64,000 bases of DNA from Cheiracanthium punctorium (lineage: Eukaryota > Arthropoda > Arachnida > Araneae > Cheiracanthiidae): the NCBI GenBank assembly GCA_038373885.1, contig JAWZYV010014407.1, forward strand, positions 1-64,000. Direction: 5' to 3'. Below the pieces are notes generated by a model. The model did not search any database, was not told where the DNA came from, and worked only from the letters and a program-made list of their open reading frames with translations. The first letter of the stretch is position 1, and each line of letters starts with the position of its first letter. Below are positions 51,101 through 56,539 of this stretch, piece after piece. The position numbers were made by a program, and so were the translations under genes.

Positions 51101-52573
51101 AGCTGTTGACACTTCATTAAATCGCTCTTGAAGCTTTCTTTCAATTTTGATAACATTTACTGAAAAAAATATTTGTGATTGTATCATTGCAAAAAGAGAA
51201 AATGTCTCTTGCAGTTAAAATCTGATTACTGAATGGTCTGTGCAAACTTGTTCTTGCTGCCAATCGCTTGACAGTTCCACCAATGCCATCACACGCACTT
51301 TTGCCATGGCTTGTAGCAAAAAACTGCCACTCTGCTTTCAATTTAAAATCAGATTCATGGTGGCAAATGTGAGCAAAATCCTGAAATTTACTTCAATTTA
51401 TATGATTTTAGAGACAAAAATAAGCTGAAGGCAATGATGAAAATATGTTACAGACACTTTAATCTATAATGTATAATAATTTGAATAAATTAAGACCATT
51501 CCTTCATGTTCAAGCCAGCAACTAAAAAAGAACGAAAAATGAAAATTTCCTTTTTTAAAAACTTTTTTTTTAATCAAAGAATTAAAAAAACAGTTTTTAA
51601 ATTGCACCAATTAGTTAGCTGTAAATAAATCTTCATTATACATCATTTTTAATACTGTCCTTCCTTTTTTAAAGCTAGCTGAAAACACCTGAAATCTGAA
51701 AAAACTGACAAATTTTCAATTTTTATTAATATCCCAGATTTAGTAGAAGCACCAACTACATTTTATTTAGAACTTTTCTTGGAGACCTTTTTCTGTAGAT
51801 TATAACAAGATATTATTTTTAAATTTATATTCAAAACTTACTGAATGACTGAGTTTTAAACTGGCTACCTTGAACTAAAAAATCTTGTGCTTAATGCTTG
51901 CATCAACCTGTAATATCAATTAACAAAACAAGTGGTTTGTGAAACTTCATATTTTGCGTTTACTCATAGTTATATATGTTTTTTCTTAATTACTGACTTT
52001 CATTGAAATCTGTGGCATGTGTGCCACAGCTGATTTGCTCATTTCGTATGGAATTACCCATTTGGTACTTACGTATTATCCCGGCGGTCCACCAAGACGA
52101 GCAGTTTTTCGCCAAGATAAATACCGGACACATGAAATTATTAATGTTTCGGAATACGATTTTTAACAGCGTGCGAGCAAATTTGAGGAAAAATATAGTT
52201 TGGCATTAATGACCGCCGGGATGCCTTGGCATTCTATAGAATGCCGGCGTTTCATACTTTGCCGGTAACATAGATATTATATATTACAAAAACACTCACC
52301 TGCCATAAATATATTGAGTTCTTTCGACTCAGTATTTAGTTTATCAATATCTTGAACCATAAAAACAATATTCTGCAGGGTTGCATCACTATATAAAGTA
52401 CCATTTAGTCTATTTAAATACTGATCTTTTAACCAATTTAAATAATTTTGCAATTTATTATTCTCATAAGATATGGATTGGAAATAAGTTTTAATTTCAA
52501 CGTATCTTGAAAATGTGGTATGAAACTTTCTAAAATGTTTATAAAATTGTCTTGAAGCGTAGAACAACCGCAT
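23940..52573 (-). CDS. MTRF1L: Mitochondrial peptide chain release factor 1-like, complete, 7 exons
   Basis: Class I release factor that reads UAA/UAG on the mitochondrial ribosome and hydrolyses peptidyl-tRNA. Seen: complement join of 52573..52300, 48596..48508, 47911..47728, 40873..40710, 34290..34173, 33754..33618, 24137..23940; all junctions are GT/AG with agreeing phases, giving 387 residues (human MTRF1L is about 380). The first about 25 residues are Arg/Lys/Phe-rich with no acid, as in mitochondrial targeting peptides. Then come a coiled-coil-like domain 1 ([19 protein letters not shown]), [12 protein letters not shown] in domain 2, [20 protein letters not shown], and the catalytic GGQ at 258-260 within [17 protein letters not shown], followed by [16 protein letters not shown] sequence and DHR. 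MTRF1 is the alternative paralogue. Start chosen as the first Met before the basic leader. Introns exceed 27 kb and are packed with transposons. Confidence 0.94.
24140..25290. other. MTRF1L intron 6, near the last exon, nothing recognised
   Basis: AT-rich, no frame or repeat boundary recognised between the last MTRF1L exon and the first Tc1 element. Confidence 0.45.
25295..26694 (+). mobile_element. Tc1-like element A, full length
   Basis: Terminal inverted repeats of about 28 bp: left CACTGCTGGCCATCGTAAAT, right end reads CACTGCTGGCCACCCAAATT on the minus strand. TA on both sides (25293-25294, 26695-26696). Length 1400 bp with one intact transposase frame. GC content is clearly higher than in the surrounding intron. 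Confidence 0.92.
25527..26765 (+). CDS. Tc1-like transposase, DD34E, intact frame running past the element end
   Basis: 412-codon frame. It cuts and pastes its element by binding terminal inverted repeats in the nucleus. Residues 12-60 form a first helix-turn-helix ([20 protein letters not shown]), 75-125 a second DNA-binding region, then the DDE core: D156 in LFTDESRF, D245 in [11 protein letters not shown]280 in [10 protein letters not shown], with exactly 34 residues between the last two. Family members are about 340 residues. Here no stop occurs before the right terminal repeat, so the last 60 or so residues are read from the 3' region, the terminal repeat and 70 bp of flank. All catalytic residues are present, so activity is possible but unproven. 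Confidence 0.88.
   Translation: MPRRKQRSSFDQVSEFDRGRIVAYRDCGLSFREIGRRIGRNQTTVMRICDRWVQEGTTDRRDRPQCTTSRDDRQIVRMAVTDRSVTSRTISQQIQSVTHHPVSARTIRRRLQQNGLSARRPLLCLPLTRNHRRLRRQWCDERRMWTTEWNEILFTDESRFCMQHHDGRIRVWRHRGERMLNSCIMHRHTGPAPGIMVWGGIGYLSRTPLVRIAGTLTSQRYISEVLEPVVLSYLQGLPTAIFQQDNARPHVARIVQGFFVNHQIELLPWPARSPDLSPIENMWSMVAQRLTQSSSPAVTPDQLWQRVEAAWSAVPQEHIQSLFESMPRRVAAVISNNGGYSGYSFWQEPRFIECCKFNHLLLGQHVIYTINFVVISLVFLGVAIWVASSVLGIVSLHPSISLKTIILKRNTI
26731..27096. repeat. Perfect-looking palindrome, about 160-bp arms
   Basis: The left arm 26731-26896 is mirrored by 26930-27096 with few mismatches around a roughly 35-bp loop. The inner part (26835-26992) has Tigger-like ends CAGTGAAACCCCGATTTATC bordered by TA on both sides, but the inverted symmetry continues for a further 100 bp outside those ends. 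It starts about 36 bp after Tc1 element A. Confidence 0.85.
26835..26992. mobile_element. Tigger-type MITE at the palindrome core
   Basis: 158 bp, ends CAGTGAAACCCCGATTTATC and its inverse GATAAATCGGGGTTTCGCTG, TA at 26833-26834 and 26993-26994. No coding. Terminal sequence close to that of the 6707 element. Confidence 0.7.
27527..28219 (+). mobile_element. Hairpin Penelope-like copy with 20-bp target duplication
   Basis: Flanked by a 20-bp duplication AAATAAGTATCACTTAATTT at 27507-27526 and 28220-28239. The body is almost only two inverted arms, 27546-27863 and 27895-28213, meeting at a roughly 30-bp loop; an 18-bp tail lies left. The right arm encodes the C-terminal part of a Penelope-like nuclease, so the copy consists of two terminal repeats with the whole polymerase missing. 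Confidence 0.85.
27888..28188 (+). pseudogene. GIY-YIG C-terminal fragment of a Penelope-like element
   Basis: Reads [14 protein letters not shown], then [39 protein letters not shown] and a basic end. This corresponds to the [13 protein letters not shown]...[10 protein letters not shown] region of the element at 1056-3962 but is only distantly similar, so it is a different family. It lacks GIY, YIG and all polymerase motifs. Confidence 0.75.
28240..29210. other. Intron sequence, nothing recognised
   Basis: AT-rich with a T-run at 28861-28879. No element boundary or coding signal seen. Confidence 0.45.
29795..31297 (+). mobile_element. Tc1-like element B, full length
   Basis: Left end CACTCGTCCATAAATTAAGG; right end reads CACTCATGTCCATAAATTAA on the minus strand. 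TA at 29793-29794 and 31298-31299. 1503 bp with an intact transposase. Innermost of three nested elements, hence youngest. Confidence 0.93.
30043..31071 (+). CDS. Tc1-like transposase, DD34E, intact, 342 residues
   Basis: Start [10 protein letters not shown] at 30043 gives the family length; an upstream in-frame ATG at 29869 would add 58 residues lacking family features. Helix-turn-helix at 22-46 ([20 protein letters not shown]), GRPR-type minor-groove motif at 59-62, second domain to 120, then D154 in MFSDESRF, D244 in FMDDNARPH and E279 in [10 protein letters not shown], with 34 residues between the last two. The stop at 31071 precedes the right terminal repeat by about 200 bp. Distinct from the element A transposase in sequence. 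No damage visible. Confidence 0.93.
   Translation: MAQRRHLDDVLRGRIIGQLECGRTQLEVSEELGIAQSVISRLWQRFQDDGNVSRRYSTGRPRVTTPNEDRYLAVTAKRNRRSTASDLSRQLSSATGTTVSRQTVYRHLGHIGLYARRPVRCVPLTATHCRLRLTWSREHALWTPQQWSCVMFSDESRFSLESDSRRTFIWRAPGTRYHQENTIERHRYGGAGWLVWGGIILGSRTDLHVQSVTMTGHIYRDVILEQHVRLFRGAMGAEFVFMDDNARPHRANIVDECLQSEDITRMHWPAYSPDLNPIEHVWDMLGRRIAACQPPPTCLPELRSALLDEWCNIPQDQIDHLILSMPRRCQACIASSGRHTPY
32220..33180 (+). pseudogene. mariner transposase remnant
   Basis: Recognisable in broken frames: [20 protein letters not shown] (first catalytic Asp region) at about 32567-32625, [12 protein letters not shown] (second Asp) at about 32833, and [20 protein letters not shown] (third Asp, mariner DD34D type) at about 32909-32968, then the tail to QKFSLF near 33170. 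Multiple stops. The N-terminus is partly lost where the hAT-like element sits. Non-functional. Confidence 0.8.
33204..33617. other. Intron sequence before MTRF1L exon 6
   Basis: AT-rich with a T-run at 33577-33593 close to the donor of exon 6. Nothing else recognised. Confidence 0.45.
33618..33754 (-). CDS. MTRF1L: MTRF1L exon 6
   Basis: Encodes [20 protein letters not shown] then [13 protein letters not shown], the RF1 helix with QxERSQHxNKxxAM-type conservation. Followed by the longest intron of the gene, about 9.5 kb. Confidence 0.93.
34173..34290 (-). CDS. MTRF1L: MTRF1L exon 5 with catalytic GGQ
   Basis: Encodes [20 protein letters not shown] and [10 protein letters not shown]. The universally conserved Gly-Gly-Gln of class I release factors is intact at residues 258-260. 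Acceptor TTTTAG, donor GTAATT. Confidence 0.95.
35472..36430. mobile_element. hAT-like element with TTTTTACCGGTAAAAA termini, exact 8-bp target duplication
   Basis: Ends CAGGGTTGGGCGGTATTTAC and GGTAAAAAGCCAACCCTG. Exact TGCTCAAT at 35464-35471 and 36431-36438. The right end carries repeated TTTTTACCGGTAAAAA palindromes. 959 bp, no transposase. Confidence 0.85.
36640..37930 (+). pseudogene. Tigger/pogo transposase remnant
   Basis: A psq-type helix-turn-helix is readable near 36670-36790 ([20 protein letters not shown]). CENP-B-like text follows ([20 protein letters not shown]) near 37055-37110, then a DDE fragment around 37410-37500 ([19 protein letters not shown]), and an acidic tail at 37740-37930 ([18 protein letters not shown]). 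Several stops and shifts. Confidence 0.75.
38240..39090 (-). repeat. Dispersed repeat family A, inverted copy split by an LTR
   Basis: Reverse complement of the family A landmarks: TTTTGAGTGCTCTTGTAG at 38362 matches CTACAGGAACACTCAAAAG at 14822, and text near 39040-39085 matches the ACAGG-CC-CCCAAAAGA block. The LTR at 38421-38921 lies within it. Confidence 0.55.
38421..38921 (+). mobile_element. Probable solo LTR
   Basis: TGTAAAG at the start and CTTTACA at the end form the inverted LTR border. A TATA-like GAGTATTTAAGC at about 38669 and AATAAA at about 38842 sit in LTR order (promoter, then poly(A) signal). It interrupts the inverted family A repeat, whose text resumes after 38921. No exact target duplication seen. 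Confidence 0.55.
39091..40700. other. Intron sequence, nothing recognised
   Basis: AT-rich MTRF1L intron with T-runs at 39299-39319 and an A-run at 40421-40440. No element boundary or coding signal seen. Confidence 0.4.
40710..40873 (-). CDS. MTRF1L: MTRF1L exon 4
   Basis: Encodes [19 protein letters not shown] and [20 protein letters not shown], the highly conserved RF1 core leading to the catalytic domain. Acceptor TTTCAG, donor GTATGT. Confidence 0.94.
40961..41880 (-). pseudogene. Tc1-like transposase remnant, minus strand
   Basis: From about 41860 downwards the minus strand reads, in broken frames, [48 protein letters not shown] (first Asp region) and WKVLSTRY, i.e. the middle of a Tc1 transposase with stops and shifts. 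A Tc1-like end TACACTGGCCTCCAAAAGTT at about 40959 is the probable 3' terminus. The opposite end was not found. Confidence 0.65.
41945..43118. other. Intron sequence, nothing recognised
   Basis: Begins with a T-run of about 28 bases (41947-41972). Otherwise AT-rich, no coding or repeat boundary seen. Confidence 0.4.
43923..44085. mobile_element. Tigger-type MITE
   Basis: Ends CAATAGAACCTCCCAGTTGG and the inverse CCAACTTACGGAGGTTTCAC then TG, bordered by TA at 43921-43922 and 44086-44087. 163 bp, internal GTTGGACACCTC repeats, no coding. Confidence 0.75.
44118..44719. mobile_element. hAT-like non-autonomous element, exact 8-bp target duplication
   Basis: Ends CAGGGTGGCGCCAGTG and CTGGCGCCATCACTG. 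Exact CAGAGCAG at 44110-44117 and 44720-44727. Both ends contain a CCCCCTGTCGG motif (44156, 44668). 602 bp, no transposase. Confidence 0.87.
45030..45700 (+). pseudogene. RNase H domain remnant of a non-LTR retrotransposon
   Basis: Broken frames read [14 protein letters not shown] (first strand with catalytic-type Asp) near 45237, then [20 protein letters not shown] at about 45397-45456, [18 protein letters not shown], and [14 protein letters not shown] near 45577. The order YTDxS...ELxAI...SxSALQ...W is the RNase H of Jockey/R1-type LINEs. Polymerase domains are not present here. Confidence 0.6.
46006..46320 (-). pseudogene. Ty3/gypsy protease fragment
   Basis: Minus-strand frame with [25 protein letters not shown]: the Asp-Ser-Gly-Ala-Asp triad of retroviral-type aspartic proteases. 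The frame loses similarity beyond position 46050 towards 46006, and no reverse transcriptase follows, so the element is truncated. Confidence 0.75.
46430..47059 (-). CDS. Ty3/gypsy-type Gag, 209 residues
   Basis: Reads [20 protein letters not shown], then [60 protein letters not shown] and [15 protein letters not shown]. This is the helical capsid region of arthropod Ty3/gypsy Gag proteins (PPFW-x-W-F-x-Q-I-E-x-Q-F motif). The N-terminal Met is 32 bp inside the adjacent LTR. No zinc knuckle is seen before the stop. It lies about 110 bp from the protease fragment, in the usual gag-protease order on the minus strand. Confidence 0.78.
   Translation of the reverse strand: MANTEGSENLSNGANSSETVKVSVKIPPFWVDKPEIWFYQIEAQFKINSITNEDTKFNYIVSQMEPKYIDTVWDIITDEAENKYSLVKERLLNAFKESENKRIKRLFTGIEIGDMKPSHLLQKMKSLVTNDVSDMILKTLWMEKLPHYIKHILVVSDEGIDKLAIMADKIFDIHSQTEIYEANSTEVKSSSALPNTISQLLEKISSLEQ
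47091..47307 (-). mobile_element. 5' LTR of the truncated Ty3/gypsy element
   Basis: On the minus strand it starts TGTAACC and ends CCACTACA; the inverted ends TGTA/TACA fit an LTR. TGGTGACCC follows inside by about 8 bp, in the place of a primer binding site, and Gag starts 32 bp downstream. 217 bp. The matching 3' LTR is absent. Confidence 0.6.
47728..47911 (-). CDS. MTRF1L: MTRF1L exon 3
   Basis: Encodes [20 protein letters not shown], then [20 protein letters not shown]. This GGQ-like string is the domain 2 GVGGQEAM motif of MTRF1L proteins and not the catalytic loop. Acceptor TTATAG, donor GTTTGT. Confidence 0.92.
48508..48596 (-). CDS. MTRF1L: MTRF1L exon 2
   Basis: Acceptor TTTTTAG, donor GTAAGT. 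Encodes the acidic helix [19 protein letters not shown] of domain 1. The choice between two adjacent AGs is fixed by the phase of exon 1. Confidence 0.88.
48788..48870. repeat. Tigger-like terminus, fragment
   Basis: CAGTTGAATCTCGATAATTC after TA, followed by GAGGTAGACGGG and GAAAACTCGAATTATGGAG. The start resembles a Tigger terminal repeat. No partner end was found. Confidence 0.4.
49150..50640. other. Intron 1 of MTRF1L, nothing recognised
   Basis: AT-rich. TTTGGGTCATTCCATGTAAA at about 49791 looks like the start of a repeat but has no visible partner. No coding signal. Confidence 0.35.
50670..51345 (-). pseudogene. Remnant of an unidentified, probably multicopy, arthropod protein
   Basis: From 51345 downwards the minus strand reads [35 protein letters not shown], then in another frame [20 protein letters not shown], then [16 protein letters not shown] text. 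The HGKSxCDGxGGxVKR and YDxxWWxG motifs look like pieces of one conserved protein seen in many arthropod copies; I cannot name it with certainty. Frame breaks show it is dead. Confidence 0.5.
51350..52065. other. Intron 1 of MTRF1L, nothing recognised
   Basis: AT-rich without coding frame or repeat boundary. Confidence 0.4.
52069..52222 (+). repeat. Dispersed repeat family B, copy 2
   Basis: ATCCCGGCGGTC at the left and GACCGCCGGGAT at about 52211-52222 are exact inverted ends, suggesting a roughly 145-bp element. Matches copy 1 at 21895. Followed by a second short palindrome GCATTCTATAGAATGC (52229-52244). Confidence 0.65.
52300..52573 (-). CDS. MTRF1L: MTRF1L exon 1 with start codon
   Basis: Begins [20 protein letters not shown], a basic aromatic leader fitting mitochondrial import, and ends before donor GTGAGT at 52299. 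An in-frame Met exists further upstream, but its extension is a hydrophobic Leu/Ile/Pro run that does not look like a release factor leader. Confidence 0.85.
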
Positions 52574-53124
52574 GATTGATACTTTTAGCAAACTAAAATA
52601 TGACGACAGATATATGGGGGGGGGGAGAAATATCAGTATGAATAAAAGAAGAGACAATTCCTTAATAAATGTATTCACATACACACTATCAAATCAAACC
52701 ATTAGTGGTTGATTTCCATCACAGATTTCCATCTGTGTCTGTTTTGTTTAGTTGGTTGATTGGTTTAGTTGGTTAGATTGTAGTAGAGATGGCCAATGAT
52801 TCGATGAGTCGAATCAGTGATTCGAATCTTGGTACTGAGTGGCTCAGTCTTTACACTCACTCTCTACTGATTCGAATCTCAAGCCCTCAAGGGAAATACA
52901 TTCCAAGTGCGAAGGGAAGAAAAACTTATTTTCCCTTTGCCGTTCCCAGAGATTTTCCCTTACTCTTTCAACTCTTTTCGACTCTTTACGACTCTGAGTC
53001 GATAGATGATTTGAAACAGTAAATGAGTGGGTGTGGGTTAGTTGGTCACTGAGTTGGTGCAGCAACGAATCTTTACTGATTCAGTGTTTCGCTCTGTTTC
53101 GGTGATTGTATACTATCGTTGAGA

Positions 53125-53270
53125 TTCGTTAGTTTTTCGAATCTTCTATCGACTCAGAGTCGAAAGGAGCCGAAAAGAGTTGAAAGGATGTTTCATTTAA
53201 TTGGAGGGGTTTTTTCGAATCTTCTATCGACTCAGAGTCGAAAGGAGTCGAAAAGAGTTGAAAGGATGTC
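53125..53270 (+). repeat. Tandem duplication, about 85-bp period
   Basis: TTTTTCGAATCTTCTATCGA followed by CTCAGAGTCGAAAGGAG occurs at about 53134 and 53211; the first unit continues TTTCATTTAATTG, which the second regains only after the nested element at 54571. Confidence 0.8.
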
Positions 53271-53610
53271 CCTAGTAGCAATAACTCATCGGTCGATGAG
53301 AGGCGGGTGAGTTAAATCCGAGGAGAAGGAGCAATGGCCGATCACGGCTTTTCATCCAAAAAAGGGGAAATTTCATCGGCAACTGGTACAAAATGTCCGC
53401 TCGGGGGACCATAAAGCCGATCATCGTTTCCCGATGACACCGATGAAATAACGAAAAGAAACCGATAAACTGTTTAAAATATATTTGTTAATAAAAAATA
53501 AACGACTGGCAGCAAAATTTTCAAAAAATGTCCGTTTTGTTTATTATATTTTCGTTTTTTGTATGCTAAATTTCCGTTTTTCTGAAAAAAAAAAAAAAAA
53601 ATTCTTCCTC

Positions 53611-53671
53611 CCCCGGGCCCGAACACTGAGCGTGCTGATTACGAGATAAGCGCGCTACCCCTAGACCATCG
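53611..53671 (-). other. tRNA-like sequence (tRNA-Thr CGT type), partial
   Basis: Minus strand reads GGTCTAGGGGTAGCGCGCTT (box A-like D arm), then a CTCGTAA anticodon loop giving CGT, and GTGTTCGGGCCC in the box B position. The acceptor stem is not formed, and a T-run follows (A-run at 53584-53600 on the plus strand). Probably a tRNA pseudogene or SINE head. Confidence 0.45.
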
Positions 53672-54160
53672 AATCTTGTCATGTACAAGGCAAAGTGTGA
53701 AGTACCGGTTATTTTAGTCTCAGATTGGGACTTAGGGTGAAATTTTGACAAAGTGTTGTTCAGCTATTATTAATAATAGTCAAATTATTCGATTGGTAAG
53801 AAATTAATTTCACTTTTTACCAATGTATGTAAGTAGCAACAACATTCATAATTAATAATTAAAAAACAATATTGCCAATTGTATAGGAATTTTAGTGTGA
53901 TTTTAACTTTCATATTTCTTGGATAACTTTTAAAAATTAACTGATTTCTCTTCTTGCTGTTTACATTAAAGAGGTTTCAAAAGAGTTGCTCATTGTAATG
54001 AAGTTTCCGTTTTTCTTATAATGCAGCTGACGCTCAAATAGATTTTCTTTTCTTTTTTTTAAACACTTTTTTAAAAAATTATTTAAATATTACAAACGAT
54101 TTTTATATAATAAATACTTACATTTTTTTGTAAATATTTCTTTTCAAATTTAAATTTTGT

Positions 54161-54203
54161 GGGAGGGGGCAAGGGGGGGGATACCCCCCCCTTGCCCCCT
54201 CCC
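54161..54203. repeat. Perfect G/C palindrome, 20-bp arms, 3-nt loop
   Basis: GGGAGGGGGCAAGGGGGGGG, ATA, then the exact reverse complement. One strand is purely G-rich, then C-rich, so hairpin and quadruplex-type structures are both conceivable. Confidence 0.92.
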
Positions 54204-55403
54204 AACCCCAATACAAGAAATTTGAAGTAAATTATGCGATTAATTCAAGAATTGTTCAAAATTTCCCTTAGATTATGCAAAGGCACATCTAAATTACGCA
54301 AATATTTATAGGAATTTGGGTAAAGTGTAAACTACTGGGGACACTTGCAAGGCCCGTTGACTATAGAGCTGCAGTTTCGGATAAGATATTGTTTTTCGGT
54401 CTCCCATCGGCGAAACTGCTCGTCTAGATCACTTCTATCCATGAATAAAAATTCATCTATTTCAGATTAACAAAAGTGCACTTGCCGATGACTGAATTCG
54501 ACGAGTCGATGAGTTAACGATGAGTCGATGAACGACCGAGCAGAAAACAAGCAGTCATTGCTACTAGGGGTTTCATTTAATTGAAGTTTTTTTTTCGAAT
54601 CTTTGGTGTTTCATTTCTTGGTTGGTGGTCGGATTTAAAGTTTTATCTGTCTGTGGGTGTGGAGTGGGTCGAACATCGTTTGCTTTTGGCGGGGGCATAG
54701 GCGTTACTTCCTAAGGGCAAGAGGGGTCAATCTCCCCCCGAAAAAAAATTAAGAAAATCCCTCCTTCCAACTTGTCTGGCTGATTTAATATTTGTTTAAA
54801 ATTTAATGAAACATCCCTTTTCTACTTTTAACTTCCATATATGTCCCCCTGCCCCCACCCTCAAAAAAAAAAAAAAAAAAAAAAAACGTTAAGTTTACAT
54901 GGTGGCGGATTTTCATGTGAAGGGAAATAGAATGAAATAAAGTTAGGATTGTGCTTGTCACTTTTAATGAAGGATACAGGGGCGGTATTAAGCGCTCTCA
55001 CAAAAGGACTTTGTAGTAAGCAAAATAACATTTCGCTTTATTGCAGCAGATTTCGTTTTTTTTTTTTTTTTACCTTGTTTTTCGTTTAAGGGGAATGATT
55101 TTATTTTCTTTCGTAATTCAGAGAAATACAAAATAGGGTCTAAAGCAGTGGCGTAGTTAGTGTTATTGACAGTGGCGTAGCCAGGATTTTATTTCGGGGT
55201 GGACTGGGTATCAAATTTAAAGATAAAGTTCAATTGTAAGCTAAGTAAAGGGTCCCATTTTTTTGGGGAGGGGGCAGCAGCCCCTCAGTAGGACTGGGCC
55301 AAAAATCGACATATCGGTTTTATTTCAACATCAAATATCCGATATTCCCATTTTCATTTCAGTGAAATCTCGAATTCGATAAAGGGCAAAAATACAGGCC
55401 GGC

Positions 55404-55574
55404 CAGGGGCGTAGCCAGAAATTTTTCATGGGGGGGGGGGGGGTTATGACTACTGCAACTCATATATATGTATACGTGTGTATGATAATGTAGTGAAGAA
55501 TATACATTTTGTATGGCAAAAAATTCCTCATGGGGGGTTATGACCCCCCTAACCCCCCCTTGGCTACGCCTCTG
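55404..55574. mobile_element. hAT-like MITE, CAGGGGCGTAGCC family, copy 2, exact 8-bp target duplication
   Basis: CAGGGGCGTAGCCAG and TTGGCTACGCCTCTG ends, AGGCCGGC at 55396-55403 and 55575-55582. The interior matches copies at 5229 and 63533 in inverted orientation. 171 bp. Confidence 0.88.
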
Positions 55575-55676
55575 AGGCCGGCGATAAGAAAATCCTGAGA
55601 TCAATACCAGCTTGTGATGCTTTTGCTACTGCTTTCTCTCGGAAAGCTTCTTCTTCTGTCATCACAGAAAAAACAG

Positions 55677-56510
55677 CTCCATGGTTTATTAGTCTAATTA
55701 CCATAATTAATTAACGTATATCTCGGAACCTATCCACCGGAGCGCGTTTTTATTGATTCTCGACCCCCCTAGACTCAACACCCCACCGATACTTAAAATT
55801 TCGAATGCTTTGACACCAAACTTAACCTTTTAATCTTACAGGCCCAGGGGGTCATACGAAGCTCCCCTATATTTTCAATTTGGGCATTTTAAACACTAGC
55901 CTCCTCCGACGGCATCTCCAAAGTCTGGAAACCATCCCAGAGCCAATTTCTACATGTTTGCAGTCCTTTTAAGCCTCAATCATGGTTAATTAGTCTAATT
56001 ACCATAATTAATTAACGTATATCTCGGAAACTATGCATCGGAGCGCGTTTTTATTGATTCTCGACCCCCCCCTAGACGTTTACCCCCATCGATACATAAA
56101 ATTTCGAATACTTTGACACCAAACTTAACCTTTTAATCTTACAGGCCCAGGGGGTCATACGAAGCTCCCCTATATTTTCAATTTGGGCATTTTAAACACT
56201 AGCCTCCTCCGGCGGCAACTCCAAAGTCTGGAAACCATCCCAGAGCCAATTTCTACATGTTTGCAGTCCTTTTAAGCCTCAATCATGGTTAATTAGTCTA
56301 ATTACCATAATTAATTAACGTATATCTCGGAAACTATCCATCGGAGCGTGTTTCTATTGATTCTCGACCCCCCCTAGCCGTACAACCCAATCGATACATA
56401 AAATTTCGAATACTTTGACACCAAACTTAACCTTTTAATCTTACAGCCCCAGGGGGTCATACGAAACTCCCCTGTATTTTCTTTTCGGGCAGTTTAAACA
56501 CTAGTTTTAC
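55677..56510 (+). repeat. Satellite-like tandem repeat, about 302-bp period, 2.7 units
   Basis: Units start at about 55681, 55982 and 56285 (ATGGTTAATTAGTCTAATTA), each continuing with TATATCTCGGAA, TTGATTCTCGACCCCCC, TTTGACACCAAACTTAACC and CAGGGGGTCATACGAA. Neighbouring units are about 95% alike. The third unit breaks off near 56500. Confidence 0.9.
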
Positions 56511-56539
56511 TGGAGCAAGGAGAGAGAGATGCTAACTGC

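Larger units (their letters stand above)
53270..54569. mobile_element. Nested element with CCCTAGTAGCAAT inverted ends
   Basis: CCCTAGTAGCAAT at 53270 and ATTGCTACTAGGG at 54557 are perfect 13-bp inverted ends. The host sequence GGATG + TTTCATTTAATTG, intact at 53184, is split here, which fixes the boundaries. No clear target duplication and no transposase; 1300 bp. Confidence 0.72.

Noticed and set aside
52844..53310. Short frames rich in Ser/Glu/Arg at 52789-53310
   Set aside because: They translate GATTCGAATC-type palindromes and tandem duplications in the hAT-like element. Frames exist on both strands, as expected for palindromic sequence.
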